64,000 nt of DNA from Pseudomonas canadensis (GTDB lineage Bacteria; Pseudomonadota; Gammaproteobacteria; Pseudomonadales; Pseudomonadaceae). Numbering within the stretch: the stretch's first letter is position 1; each line of letters starts with the position of its first letter. The notes beneath the pieces were generated by a model. The model did no database searches. It had not been told where the DNA came from and worked only from the letters and a program-made list of their open reading frames with translations. The DNA lies in the NCBI RefSeq assembly GCF_000503215.1, contig NZ_AYTD01000015.1, forward strand, positions 45,622-109,621. The letters are read 5' to 3'. Below, in pieces: positions 16,340 through 22,995 of the stretch. The position numbers were made by a program, and so were the translations under genes.

Positions 16340-16597
16340 TTAAGCTGCGACAACGCTCACGTAACGGCGGTTGAACGCGCCTTTTACTTCAAACTTGATC
16401 ACGCCTTCGATTTTCGCGAAGAGGGTGTGATCTTTACCCATGCCAACACCGTAACCGGCGTGGAATTGGGTGCCGCGCTGACGCACGATGATGTTGCCCG
16501 GAATGATTTTCTGGCCGCCATACATCTTCACGCCAAGGCGTTTGGCTTCTGAGTCGCGACCGTTACGGGTACTACCACCAGCTTTTTTGTGTGCCAT
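16340..16597 (-). CDS. rpmA: 50S ribosomal protein L27
   Basis: 85 residues. The basic N-terminus MAHKKAGGSTRNGRDSEAKR, which reaches the peptidyl-transferase centre, and the segment GDKII-like GQKIIPGNIIVRQRGT identify L27. There is no cleavable leader of the Firmicutes type. It follows rplU by 34 bases. Confidence 0.97.
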   Translation of the reverse strand: MAHKKAGGSTRNGRDSEAKRLGVKMYGGQKIIPGNIIVRQRGTQFHAGYGVGMGKDHTLFAKIEGVIKFEVKGAFNRRYVSVVAA

Positions 16598-16631
16598 GAG
16601 TCAATTCTCCTAGTGAGGAATTAGGCTGAAA

Positions 16632-16946
16632 TTAAGCCTGAATACCGGTGATTTTGATCTCGGTGTACCACTGGCGGTGGCCCATACGCTTCATGTGGTG
16701 CTTACGACGACGGAACTTGATGATGCGGACTTTATCGTGACGACCTTGGGAGATCACTTCAGCCACAACGGTAGCGCCAGCAACAACTGGAGCGCCGATG
16801 TTCACGTCATCGCCATTGGCGACCAACAGAACGCGATCAAAAGTAACGGATTCGCCGGTAGCGACTTCCAGTTTTTCGATCTTCAGGTATTCACCTGGGG
16901 CGACTTTGTATTGCTTGCCACCAGTAACAATTACTGCGTACGACAT
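16632..16946 (-). CDS. rplU: 50S ribosomal protein L21
   Basis: 104 residues starting MSYAVIVTGGKQYKV, with GGAG eight bases before the ATG. The C-terminal IIKFRRRKHHMKRMGHRQ is the rRNA-binding region of L21. It is the first gene of the rplU-rpmA operon and is divergent from ispB. Confidence 0.97.
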   Translation of the reverse strand: MSYAVIVTGGKQYKVAPGEYLKIEKLEVATGESVTFDRVLLVANGDDVNIGAPVVAGATVVAEVISQGRHDKVRIIKFRRRKHHMKRMGHRQWYTEIKITGIQA

Positions 16947-17185
16947 GGTATTTCTCCGATAATCCTGCTCACCCAGCGCTTTATAAGAAGAGGTATTGGC
17001 TGGCATGGCTGCATGGGATGGACGTCCCGAATGCAATTGCGTAAGGCAGGTGCTGCCCAGGAAGTTCAGGGTGCGCGATTGTACGCAAGGCTTTGATGCC
17101 TTGCAAGTGGCCGTCTATCGCGCCTTGACACTACGGGGCGTGGGTCCTAGCATGCCGCGCAACCCTTCTGGAGCGACTGTCGCTG

Positions 17186-18154
17186 ATGCAACCCCAAGCT
17201 TTCTACCGCGCGGTCGCGGACGATTTTAGCGCCGTCGACGGCATCATCAAGCAGCAGCTGACGTCTAAAGTGCCGCTGGTCTCCAAAATTGGTGACTATA
17301 TTACGTCGGCGGGCGGTAAGCGCCTGCGTCCTTTATTAGTGCTGCTGTGCGGCAAGGCCCTGGGTCGCGAAGGCGATGACCTGCGCCTGCTGGCCGCCAC
17401 TATCGAATTCCTGCACACCGCCACCCTGCTGCATGACGACGTCGTCGACATGTCCGGCATGCGCCGTGGCCGCGAGACCGCCAATGCCATGTGGGGCAAC
17501 GCCCCTAGTGTGCTGGTGGGCGACTTCCTGTACTCGCGCTCGTTCGAAATGATGGTTGAACTCGGCTCGATGCCGGTGATGAAGATTCTTTCACAGGCCA
17601 CCCGCATCATCGCCGAAGGCGAAGTGCTGCAACTGTCGAAGGTCCGTGACGCCAGCACCACCGAAGAAACCTACATGGAAGTGATTCGCGGCAAAACCGC
17701 GATGCTCTTCGAAGCCTCCACCCACAGCGCCGCCGCGCTGTGCGGCGCAACGGCCGAACAGGCCGAAGCCCTGCGCACCTTTGGAGACCACCTGGGCGTG
17801 GCGTTCCAACTGGTCGACGACCTGCTCGACTACAAGGGCGACGCTGAAACCCTGGGCAAGAACGTCGGTGATGACCTGGCCGAAGGCAAGCCGACCCTGC
17901 CGCTGATCTACACCATGCGCGAAGGCACGCCGGAACAGGCCGCCCTGGTGCGCAAGGCGATCCAGAAAGGCGGGATCGAAGACCTTGAGGCCATCCGTGC
18001 CGCCGTGGAAGCCTCGGGTTCGCTGGAGTACACCGCACAACTGGCGCGTGACTACGTGGCCCGTGCCATCCAGTGCCTGCAAGCCCTGCCCGCCAGCGAA
18101 TACCGCGACGCCCTGGTCGAGCTGAGTGAGTTCGCGGTCGCGCGTACTCACTAA
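17186..18154 (+). CDS. ispB: Octaprenyl (all-trans polyprenyl) diphosphate synthase
   Basis: 322 residues. The first aspartate-rich motif DDVVD lies at 84-88 followed by RRGRETAN, and the second, VDDLLDYKGD, is at about 211-220. The enzyme builds the polyprenyl tail of ubiquinone. Divergent transcription from rplU is conserved in gamma-proteobacteria. The chain length (C40 or C45) cannot be read from the sequence. Confidence 0.94.
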   Translation: MQPQAFYRAVADDFSAVDGIIKQQLTSKVPLVSKIGDYITSAGGKRLRPLLVLLCGKALGREGDDLRLLAATIEFLHTATLLHDDVVDMSGMRRGRETANAMWGNAPSVLVGDFLYSRSFEMMVELGSMPVMKILSQATRIIAEGEVLQLSKVRDASTTEETYMEVIRGKTAMLFEASTHSAAALCGATAEQAEALRTFGDHLGVAFQLVDDLLDYKGDAETLGKNVGDDLAEGKPTLPLIYTMREGTPEQAALVRKAIQKGGIEDLEAIRAAVEASGSLEYTAQLARDYVARAIQCLQALPASEYRDALVELSEFAVARTH

Positions 18155-18164
18155 AGCGCGGCCT

Positions 18165-18188
18165 ATGTGGGAGGGCCCCCTCCCACAT
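18165..18188. terminator. Strong hairpin after ispB
   Basis: ATGTGGGAGGG and CCCTCCCACAT form an 11-bp perfect dyad 10 bases after the ispB stop. The T tract is poor (TTAGATTT), and the GTGGGAG core resembles a REP half-site, so it is either a weak terminator or a REP remnant. Confidence 0.55.
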
Positions 18189-18269
18189 TTAGATTTCATA
18201 CAACCTGTAAGACTGCAAAACCCTATATAATGTGCGCCCTTTAGCCATCCTGACTCTCAAGGAGCCTTA

Positions 18270-18611
18270 GTGAGCACGTTGCCACCCTGCCCGAAATGCA
18301 ATTCCGAATACACCTACGAAGACGGCGCCCAGCTGATCTGTCCGGAATGCGCCCATGAGTGGTCCGCCAATGGCGAGGCCGAAGCAGCCAGCGACGAAAC
18401 CGTGAAGAAAGATTCTGTGGGCAACGTCCTGCAGGACGGCGACACCATCACCGTGATCAAGGACCTCAAGGTCAAGGGCACTTCTCTGGTCGTCAAAGTG
18501 GGCACCAAGGTCAAGAACATCCGCCTGTGCGACGGCGACCACGATATCGACTGCAAGATCGACGGTATCGGCCCCATGAAGCTCAAGTCCGAATTCGTGC
18601 GCAAAGTCTGA
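18270..18611 (+). CDS. PhnA/YjdM zinc-ribbon protein
   Basis: 113 residues. The N-terminal zinc ribbon has CPKC (7-10) and CPEC (24-27); the C-terminal PhnA domain includes DGDTITVIKDLKVKGTS and the ending KLKSEFVRKV. The start is a GTG with AGGAG nine bases upstream. Despite the old name alkylphosphonate utilisation protein, no role in phosphonate breakdown is established and no phn genes are near. Confidence 0.92.
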   Translation: MSTLPPCPKCNSEYTYEDGAQLICPECAHEWSANGEAEAASDETVKKDSVGNVLQDGDTITVIKDLKVKGTSLVVKVGTKVKNIRLCDGDHDIDCKIDGIGPMKLKSEFVRKV

Positions 18612-18729
18612 ATATGCTGCCCCCCATCCCGCGCCCGCCGCGGGATGGCGTTTCGCCCTCCCGTTTGATCCAGCGCAATATCCACACAGAAAAACCCAGA
18701 AACCGCCAATAGGCACTTGCTATTCTACG

Positions 18730-18748
18730 AATAAGAATTATTCTCATT
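18730..18748. promoter_or_regulatory. Candidate Fur box
   Basis: AATAAGAATTATTCTCATT closely resembles Pseudomonas Fur sites (NATWAT hexamer repeats; on the other strand AATGAGAATAATTCTTATT). It ends 25 bases before the ATG of the following small gene, over a likely promoter. This suggests repression by iron-loaded Fur. Confidence 0.75.
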
Positions 18749-18773
18749 GAAACCCATCAAGGAGATGAGACCC

Positions 18774-19031
18774 ATGACTTATTTGATAGATGCCTGGCTG
18801 GACCGCCCACAGCCTTACCTGCGGATCCTGCATCGGGAAACCGGTGAAGTCTGTGCCGTGCTGGAAGAAGAAGCGCTGAATGAACTGCAGGACCAGGGCG
18901 ACCTGGACGTCAATGGGCTGAGTTCGAGCGAACCTGGCGTGTTGAAGGAAGTGGTGCGCAATCTGTTTCTGTTCTGCTATGCCCGAGCGTTGCGCCCGGC
19001 GACAGAGCTGAATGGCAAGTTCCATCCATGA
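18774..19031 (+). CDS. Small conserved protein, probably iron-regulated
   Basis: 85 residues, soluble, acidic in the middle (VLEEEALNELQDQGDLD), with a single Cys near the C-terminus (LFCYARAL) and one at about residue 28. AAGGAG lies 9 bases before the ATG. It occupies the place of P. aeruginosa PA4570, a hypothetical gene I recall as strongly iron-responsive, between ispB and fklB. The Fur box upstream fits. Function is unknown. Confidence 0.82.
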   Translation: MTYLIDAWLDRPQPYLRILHRETGEVCAVLEEEALNELQDQGDLDVNGLSSSEPGVLKEVVRNLFLFCYARALRPATELNGKFHP

Positions 19032-19051
19032 GCGAGGTTGAATGCACCTGC

Positions 19052-19146
19052 TTTATGTGGGAGCTGGCTTGCCTGCGATGGCATCAACTCGGTAAGACAT
19101 CAGACCGAGTCGCCGGCATCGCAGGCAAGCCCGGCTCCCACATAAA
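19052..19146. repeat. REP palindrome pair
   Basis: The left unit TTTATGTGGGAGCTGGCTTG and the right unit ending GGCTCCCACATAAAG are inverted around about 35 bases, which themselves hold CTCGGT/ACCGAG dyad symmetry. It lies between the 3' ends of the small iron-regulated gene and fklB and may end both messages. Confidence 0.85.
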
Positions 19147-19170
19147 GCCAGGCGCAGTAATCAGCAGGTC

Positions 19171-19788
19171 TTACAGAACGTCGAGCAGCTCGACGTCAAA
19201 CACCAGAACGCTGTGCGGCGGGATGCTGCCAACGCCTTGAGCGCCGTAAGCCAGTTCGCTCGGCACGTACAGACGCCATTTGCTGCCGGCATTCATCAGT
19301 TGCAGGGCTTCGGTCCAGCCGGCGATCACGCCGCCTACCGGGAATTCCGCAGGCTGGCCACGCTCGTAGGAGCTGTCGAACACAGTCCCGTCGATCAGGG
19401 TGCCGTGGTAGTGAGTGCGCACTTGATCTTCACGGGTCGGCTTGGCGCCGTCACCGGCGGTCAGCACTTCGAATTGCAGGCCGGAAGCCAGAGTGGTGAT
19501 GCCATCACGCTTGGCGTTTTCAGCCAGGAACGCCAGGCCTTCGCCAGCAGCCGCTTCAGCCTTGGCTGCCGCTTCGGCTTGCATGACTTCGCGGATCACT
19601 TTGAAGCTGGCGGCCATTTGCTCTTGATCCACACGGCTTGGTTGGCCGGCGAAAGCGTCGGTCAGGCCAGCGAGGATCGCGTCCAGGCTCACACCCGGTG
19701 GCGGGTTGTCGCGCAGTTGGTCGCCCAACTGACGGCCGATACCGTAGCTGACGCGGGTTTCGTCGGTGGACAGATTAACTTCGGACAT
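19171..19788 (-). CDS. fklB: FKBP-type peptidyl-prolyl isomerase
   Basis: 205 residues. An N-terminal helical dimerisation domain (about 1-95) is followed by an FKBP domain with VRTHYHGTLIDGTVFDSSY and the terminal VFDVELLDV. No signal peptide is seen, so it is cytoplasmic like FklB rather than periplasmic FkpA. The start MSEVNL is chosen as the usual family start; an upstream in-frame ATG lacks support. Confidence 0.92.
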   Translation of the reverse strand: MSEVNLSTDETRVSYGIGRQLGDQLRDNPPPGVSLDAILAGLTDAFAGQPSRVDQEQMAASFKVIREVMQAEAAAKAEAAAGEGLAFLAENAKRDGITTLASGLQFEVLTAGDGAKPTREDQVRTHYHGTLIDGTVFDSSYERGQPAEFPVGGVIAGWTEALQLMNAGSKWRLYVPSELAYGAQGVGSIPPHSVLVFDVELLDVL

Positions 19789-20037
19789 TAAGAGGCTCCG
19801 CTGTAGGACAACACGGTTTCCCGCGCAATCCAGAACTAAAAGGGCCCGCAGACTAGCACACAAGACCGGCCCAAGATCAGCCCCCTCCCCGGCCAGCCAC
19901 TGCGGCGGCGACCCTTCGTCGCACCTTACGAATTAGCATTTCAGATTCAACACCTGCCGCCGATACAGCCCTACACAGCAGCTGGCTCCAAAACCAATAA
20001 CCGTCCAGCACCCCCCATCATTCTTGCGGAGCATTCG

Positions 20038-21957
20038 ATGAATAGCTGGTTCGGCAACATTAGCGTCAATCTAAAACTGGGCCTGGGCTTCGGCCTGGTA
20101 CTGGTCCTCACCTCGATCCTGGCCCTGACCGGCTGGACCAGCCTGGGCGGCCTGATTGATCGCAGCAACTGGATGAGCGACATCACTCAGCTCAATGCGT
20201 CGTTGACCAAGCTACGTATCGTGCGCCTGCAATATATGCTCGCCAACGGCGACGAAGCCGTGGCCCAGAACGTACAGACCAACCTGGATGCGTTCGCTGC
20301 CCAGCAACAGAAGCTGCTCGACAGCTTCAAAAGCCCGGAAAACCTCAAGCTGCTCAACGAGCAAAAGTCCATCATCACCGCTTACCAGCAGTCGCTGAAC
20401 AAAATGCGCGAGGCCTACCGTAACGGCAACGCCTCGCGCCAGGTGATGGGCGACAAGGCGGATATCGCCAATGCGCAGATCAACGCATTGGAAACCAGCG
20501 TGAAGCAAATGCCCGACAGTTCGGAGCACCTGGCGCAGTTCCAGGCGGTGGCCGACGCCAAGATGCAGTTCCAGTTGGCTCGCTACGAAGTACGCGGCTA
20601 CACCGGTAACGTCAGCCCGGAGACCGAAGCACGCGCGGCTGCACAGATTGAAAAAGCCATCGCCGGCGTGAAAGACCTCAGCGCCGCATTCGGCGCCAGC
20701 CAGCAAAGCGCGCTGACCGCATTGGAAACCGCCCTGGGCGCCTATCGCAGCGCCGTTCAGAACTACAAGGCAGCCAACGCCAACATCGTCACTGCCCGCG
20801 CCGAAATGACCACCCAGGGCGCTGATATCGTCACGATCAGCGACAAACTGTATGACATCCAACTGACCCGCCGCGACGCAGAAAGCGCCCAGGCCCGCAG
20901 CCTCCAGCTGATCAGCACCTTGTTGGCCCTATTGGTTGGCGTCATCGCAGCATGGGTCATCACCCGCCAGATCACCCGCCCGATCCAGGAAACCCTGGCG
21001 GTGGTGGAGCGCATTGCCTCCGGCGACTTGAGCCACAACATCCAGGTCACTCGTCGCGATGAACTGGGCGTGTTGCAACAAGGCATCCAGCGCATGGGCA
21101 CCACCTTGCGCGAGTTGATCAGCGGTATTCGTGACGGCGTGACACAGATCGCCAGCGCCGCCGAAGAACTGTCGGCCGTGACCGAGCAGACCAGCGCCGG
21201 CGTAAACAGTCAGAAGATCGAGACCGACCAGGTCGCCACCGCGATGCACGAAATGACTGCCACCGTGCAGGAAGTGGCGCGCAACGCGGAGCAAGCTTCC
21301 CTGGCCGCCGCCGATGCCGACGGCCAAGCCCGCGCAGGCGACAAGGTGGTGGCCGAGGCCATCGCCCAGATCGAGCGTCTGGCCGCTGAAGTGGCGCGTT
21401 CCACCGACGCCATGACCCACCTGCAACAAGAGAGCAACAAGATCGGCAGCGTGATGGACGTGATCAAGGCCGTCGCCGAACAGACCAACCTGCTGGCCCT
21501 CAACGCGGCGATCGAAGCCGCGCGGGCTGGTGAAGCCGGGCGTGGGTTTGCCGTGGTCGCCGACGAGGTGCGCGGCCTGGCCCAGCGCACGCAAAAATCC
21601 ACCGAGGAAATCGAAGGCCTGGTCGCCGGCTTGCAGAACGGCACCCAACAAGTGGCCAACGTGATGAACAACAGCCGCAGCCTCACTGACAGCAGTGTCG
21701 AGCTGACGCGCAAGGCCGGTGTGTCACTGGAGAACATCACCCGTACGGTGTCGAATATCCAGTCGATGAACCAGCAGATCGCCGCCGCCGCCGAGCAGCA
21801 GAGCGCCGTGGCTGAAGAGATCAGCCGCAGCATTGTGAATGTGCGGGATGTGTCGGAGCAGACCGCTACGGCGAGTGACGAGACGGCCAAGTCGAGTGTG
21901 GAACTGGCGCGGCTGGGTAGTCAGTTACAGCAGATGGTCAGTCATTTCCGGGTGTAA
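20038..21957 (+). CDS. Methyl-accepting chemotaxis protein with HBM sensor domain
   Basis: 639 residues. A first membrane helix (about 11-32) is followed by a long helical periplasmic domain (about 40-283) of the helical bimodular (HBM) type, including MQFQLARYEVRGY. A second membrane helix (about 285-307), a HAMP domain and the cytoplasmic signalling hairpin follow; the tip is EQTNLLALNAAIEAARAGEAG. HBM receptors in Pseudomonas (McpS, McpQ) sense TCA acids or citrate; the ligand here is not known. No CheR-tethering pentapeptide is seen at the C-terminus. GGAG precedes the ATG. Confidence 0.92.
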   Translation: MNSWFGNISVNLKLGLGFGLVLVLTSILALTGWTSLGGLIDRSNWMSDITQLNASLTKLRIVRLQYMLANGDEAVAQNVQTNLDAFAAQQQKLLDSFKSPENLKLLNEQKSIITAYQQSLNKMREAYRNGNASRQVMGDKADIANAQINALETSVKQMPDSSEHLAQFQAVADAKMQFQLARYEVRGYTGNVSPETEARAAAQIEKAIAGVKDLSAAFGASQQSALTALETALGAYRSAVQNYKAANANIVTARAEMTTQGADIVTISDKLYDIQLTRRDAESAQARSLQLISTLLALLVGVIAAWVITRQITRPIQETLAVVERIASGDLSHNIQVTRRDELGVLQQGIQRMGTTLRELISGIRDGVTQIASAAEELSAVTEQTSAGVNSQKIETDQVATAMHEMTATVQEVARNAEQASLAAADADGQARAGDKVVAEAIAQIERLAAEVARSTDAMTHLQQESNKIGSVMDVIKAVAEQTNLLALNAAIEAARAGEAGRGFAVVADEVRGLAQRTQKSTEEIEGLVAGLQNGTQQVANVMNNSRSLTDSSVELTRKAGVSLENITRTVSNIQSMNQQIAAAAEQQSAVAEEISRSIVNVRDVSEQTATASDETAKSSVELARLGSQLQQMVSHFRV

Positions 21958-21963
21958 GAAACC

Positions 21964-21995
21964 AAAAAGCCGCCTCAGCCTAAACCGGGGCGGCT
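21964..21995 (-). terminator. Intrinsic terminator on the minus strand after the 32-residue ORF
   Basis: On the minus strand AGCCGCC pairs with GGCGGCT and is followed by TTTTT. The plus strand has no T run, so this terminator serves the minus-strand micro-ORF transcript more than the convergent chemoreceptor gene. Confidence 0.82.
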
Positions 21996-22009
21996 CCACT
22001 TCTCAGACC

Positions 22010-22108
22010 TTAGCGGTCATCGAAGCTGTCCCGCAGGAACTTCCAGACGTGATAAGCACGCAGGCAGTTCACCACGAGGTTCCACGTACGTCGTGCAAAC
22101 TTAGACAT
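22010..22108 (-). CDS. 32-residue micro-ORF in a structured transcript
   Basis: A complete frame of 32 codons begins MSKFARRTWN and ends WKFLRDSFDDR. It is basic at the N-terminus and amphipathic in the centre (LVVNCLRAYHVW). A perfect Shine-Dalgarno GGAGGG is five bases before the ATG, and an intrinsic terminator lies 15-46 bases after the stop, so the frame sits in a compact transcription unit. The layout (structured leader, short peptide, terminator) recalls dual-function sRNAs such as PhrS, which encodes a 37-residue peptide, but I cannot confirm homology. A leader peptide or toxin-like peptide is also possible. Confidence 0.6.
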   Translation of the reverse strand: MSKFARRTWNLVVNCLRAYHVWKFLRDSFDDR

Positions 22109-22246
22109 ACTCGGCCCTCCGTGAGTTGGGCCTTACCTCCAGCGCACTTACCGGAACACGTGAGCCTTCGGACGCGGGTCAATGCGTCCTTTGAGGTGGC
22201 CGGGCTAATGGTCCTTCCGCATCAATCCGGCACGGATTACTAGCCC
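22109..22246 (-). ncRNA. Structured leader upstream of the 32-residue micro-ORF
   Basis: Read on the minus strand the region holds nested stems: GGGCTA/TAGCCC (22246-22241 with 22207-22202) around AATCCG/CGGATT (22238-22233 with 22229-22224), then GGACGC/GCGTCC (22189-22184 with 22175-22170), and finally GGCCC/GGGCC (22132-22128 with 22117-22113). The last stem takes up part of the GGAGGG ribosome binding site. This suggests translational control by RNA structure. The 5' end is not known; TAGTAAT around 22240 could instead be a promoter element, in which case the leader is shorter. Confidence 0.45.
22174..22196. repeat. Direct repeat copy A
   Basis: A 23-base element starting GCGGGTCAATGCGTC matches 22495-22517 at 21 of 23 positions. 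On the minus strand each copy lies 53-65 bases before a short ORF with a good ribosome binding site. Confidence 0.75.
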
Positions 22247-22345
22247 GTGGCGGTCAGTCCAGAATTCGCGCGCAGACCCAGCCCACCCAAAAGCGACCAA
22301 CGCAGAACGGGGAAGATCCTAACCAACATCCCCGTTGAAGGTGTT

Positions 22346-22441
22346 TCAAAGAGTGGTCAAATATCCAGTATTGACCGATAGATTCATTGCAAGCTTTTGC
22401 AGTCGAATCACGCGAGAAAAGAATGCCGAAAAGCGCTCCAT
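22346..22441 (-). CDS. Possible second micro-ORF, 31 codons
   Basis: A minus-strand frame of 31 codons beginning MERFSAFFSR and ending GYLTTL. AAGGA lies 9 bases before the ATG. It shares the opening pattern M-x-[KR]-F-[AS] with the downstream 32-residue frame and follows the second copy of the same direct repeat, so the two may be a diverged tandem pair. No terminator follows it directly. Coding status is uncertain. Confidence 0.3.
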   Translation of the reverse strand: MERFSAFFSRVIRLQKLAMNLSVNTGYLTTL

Positions 22442-22494
22442 GCCAACTATCCTTCCGTCTTGCGTGATGACGTGACCGGCGGTAGTATTCACCT

Positions 22495-22517
22495 GCGGGT
22501 CAATGCGTCTTTTGAGA
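22495..22517. repeat. Direct repeat copy B
   Basis: This is the second copy of the 23-base element at 22174-22196, in the same orientation, about 320 bases away. It differs at two positions (C/T and G/A). Confidence 0.75.
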
Positions 22518-22519
22518 TC

Positions 22520-22546
22520 GCAACCCCAGCCGAAAACTGGGATTGC
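22520..22546. repeat. Hairpin next to direct repeat copy B
   Basis: GCAACCCCAG and CTGGGATTGC can pair over 10 bp with one mismatch (a G-U wobble on the minus strand) and a 7-base loop. It lies between repeat copy B and the terminator of the VOC gene. Confidence 0.5.
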
Positions 22547-22550
22547 AAAA

Positions 22551-22577
22551 AAAAACCGCCCTACTAAGGCGGTTTTT
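22551..22577. terminator. Bidirectional intrinsic terminator after the VOC gene
   Basis: AAAAACCGCC pairs with GGCGGTTTTT around a 7-base loop, with further A and T residues on the two sides. It lies 21 bases beyond the stop of the minus-strand VOC gene. Confidence 0.9.
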
Positions 22578-22597
22578 TATTGCCTGCGATTTACCCC

Positions 22598-22966
22598 TCA
22601 GCCCTCGCCTTCCTCGACAAACACCACCCGATTCCCAAACGGGTCCTTGATGCTCATCTCCCGCGATCCCCAAGGCGTTTCCTCAACCCCAGGCTTGGCA
22701 TACCGGTAATCCTTGCCTACCAATTGCTGCTGGTAAGCGTCCACACCCTGAGCCTGAATCCGCACCGCCGCGCCCGGGGAGGCGTCGCCATGATGCTCAG
22801 TCAAATGCAGCACGCACTCACCCAGAGACACTTGCAGGTACAACGGAAAATTCGCCTCGAAACGATGCTGCCAATCCACCTTGAACCCCAGGAAATCGAC
22901 GTAGAATTCCAACGCCTTGGCCTCGTCGAAAATCCGCAGGATGGGGGTGACTTTTCCTAAGTGCAT
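22598..22966 (-). CDS. VOC/glyoxalase superfamily protein
   Basis: 122 residues with the paired beta-alpha-beta-beta-beta modules of the vicinal oxygen chelate superfamily (VTPILRIFDEAKALEFYVDFLG; MSIKDPFGNRVVFVE). It resembles small glyoxalase/bleomycin-resistance proteins. The substrate cannot be told from sequence. The start MHLGKV was chosen by family length; the open frame extends further upstream without a ribosome binding site. It ends in a strong terminator and lies downstream of the deacylase gene on the same strand. Confidence 0.85.
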   Translation of the reverse strand: MHLGKVTPILRIFDEAKALEFYVDFLGFKVDWQHRFEANFPLYLQVSLGECVLHLTEHHGDASPGAAVRIQAQGVDAYQQQLVGKDYRYAKPGVEETPWGSREMSIKDPFGNRVVFVEEGEG

Positions 22967-22995
22967 GGCAACCGCTCCGTCTAAATAAGCGTCCA

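Noticed and set aside
18270..18611. PhnA as a phosphonoacetate hydrolase
   Set aside because: The protein is the small zinc-ribbon YjdM type, not the hydrolase of the same name, and no phosphonate genes are linked.
21958..22597. A riboswitch of a known class upstream of the micro-ORF
   Set aside because: The stems do not match any riboswitch consensus I can recall, so only a generic structured leader is claimed.
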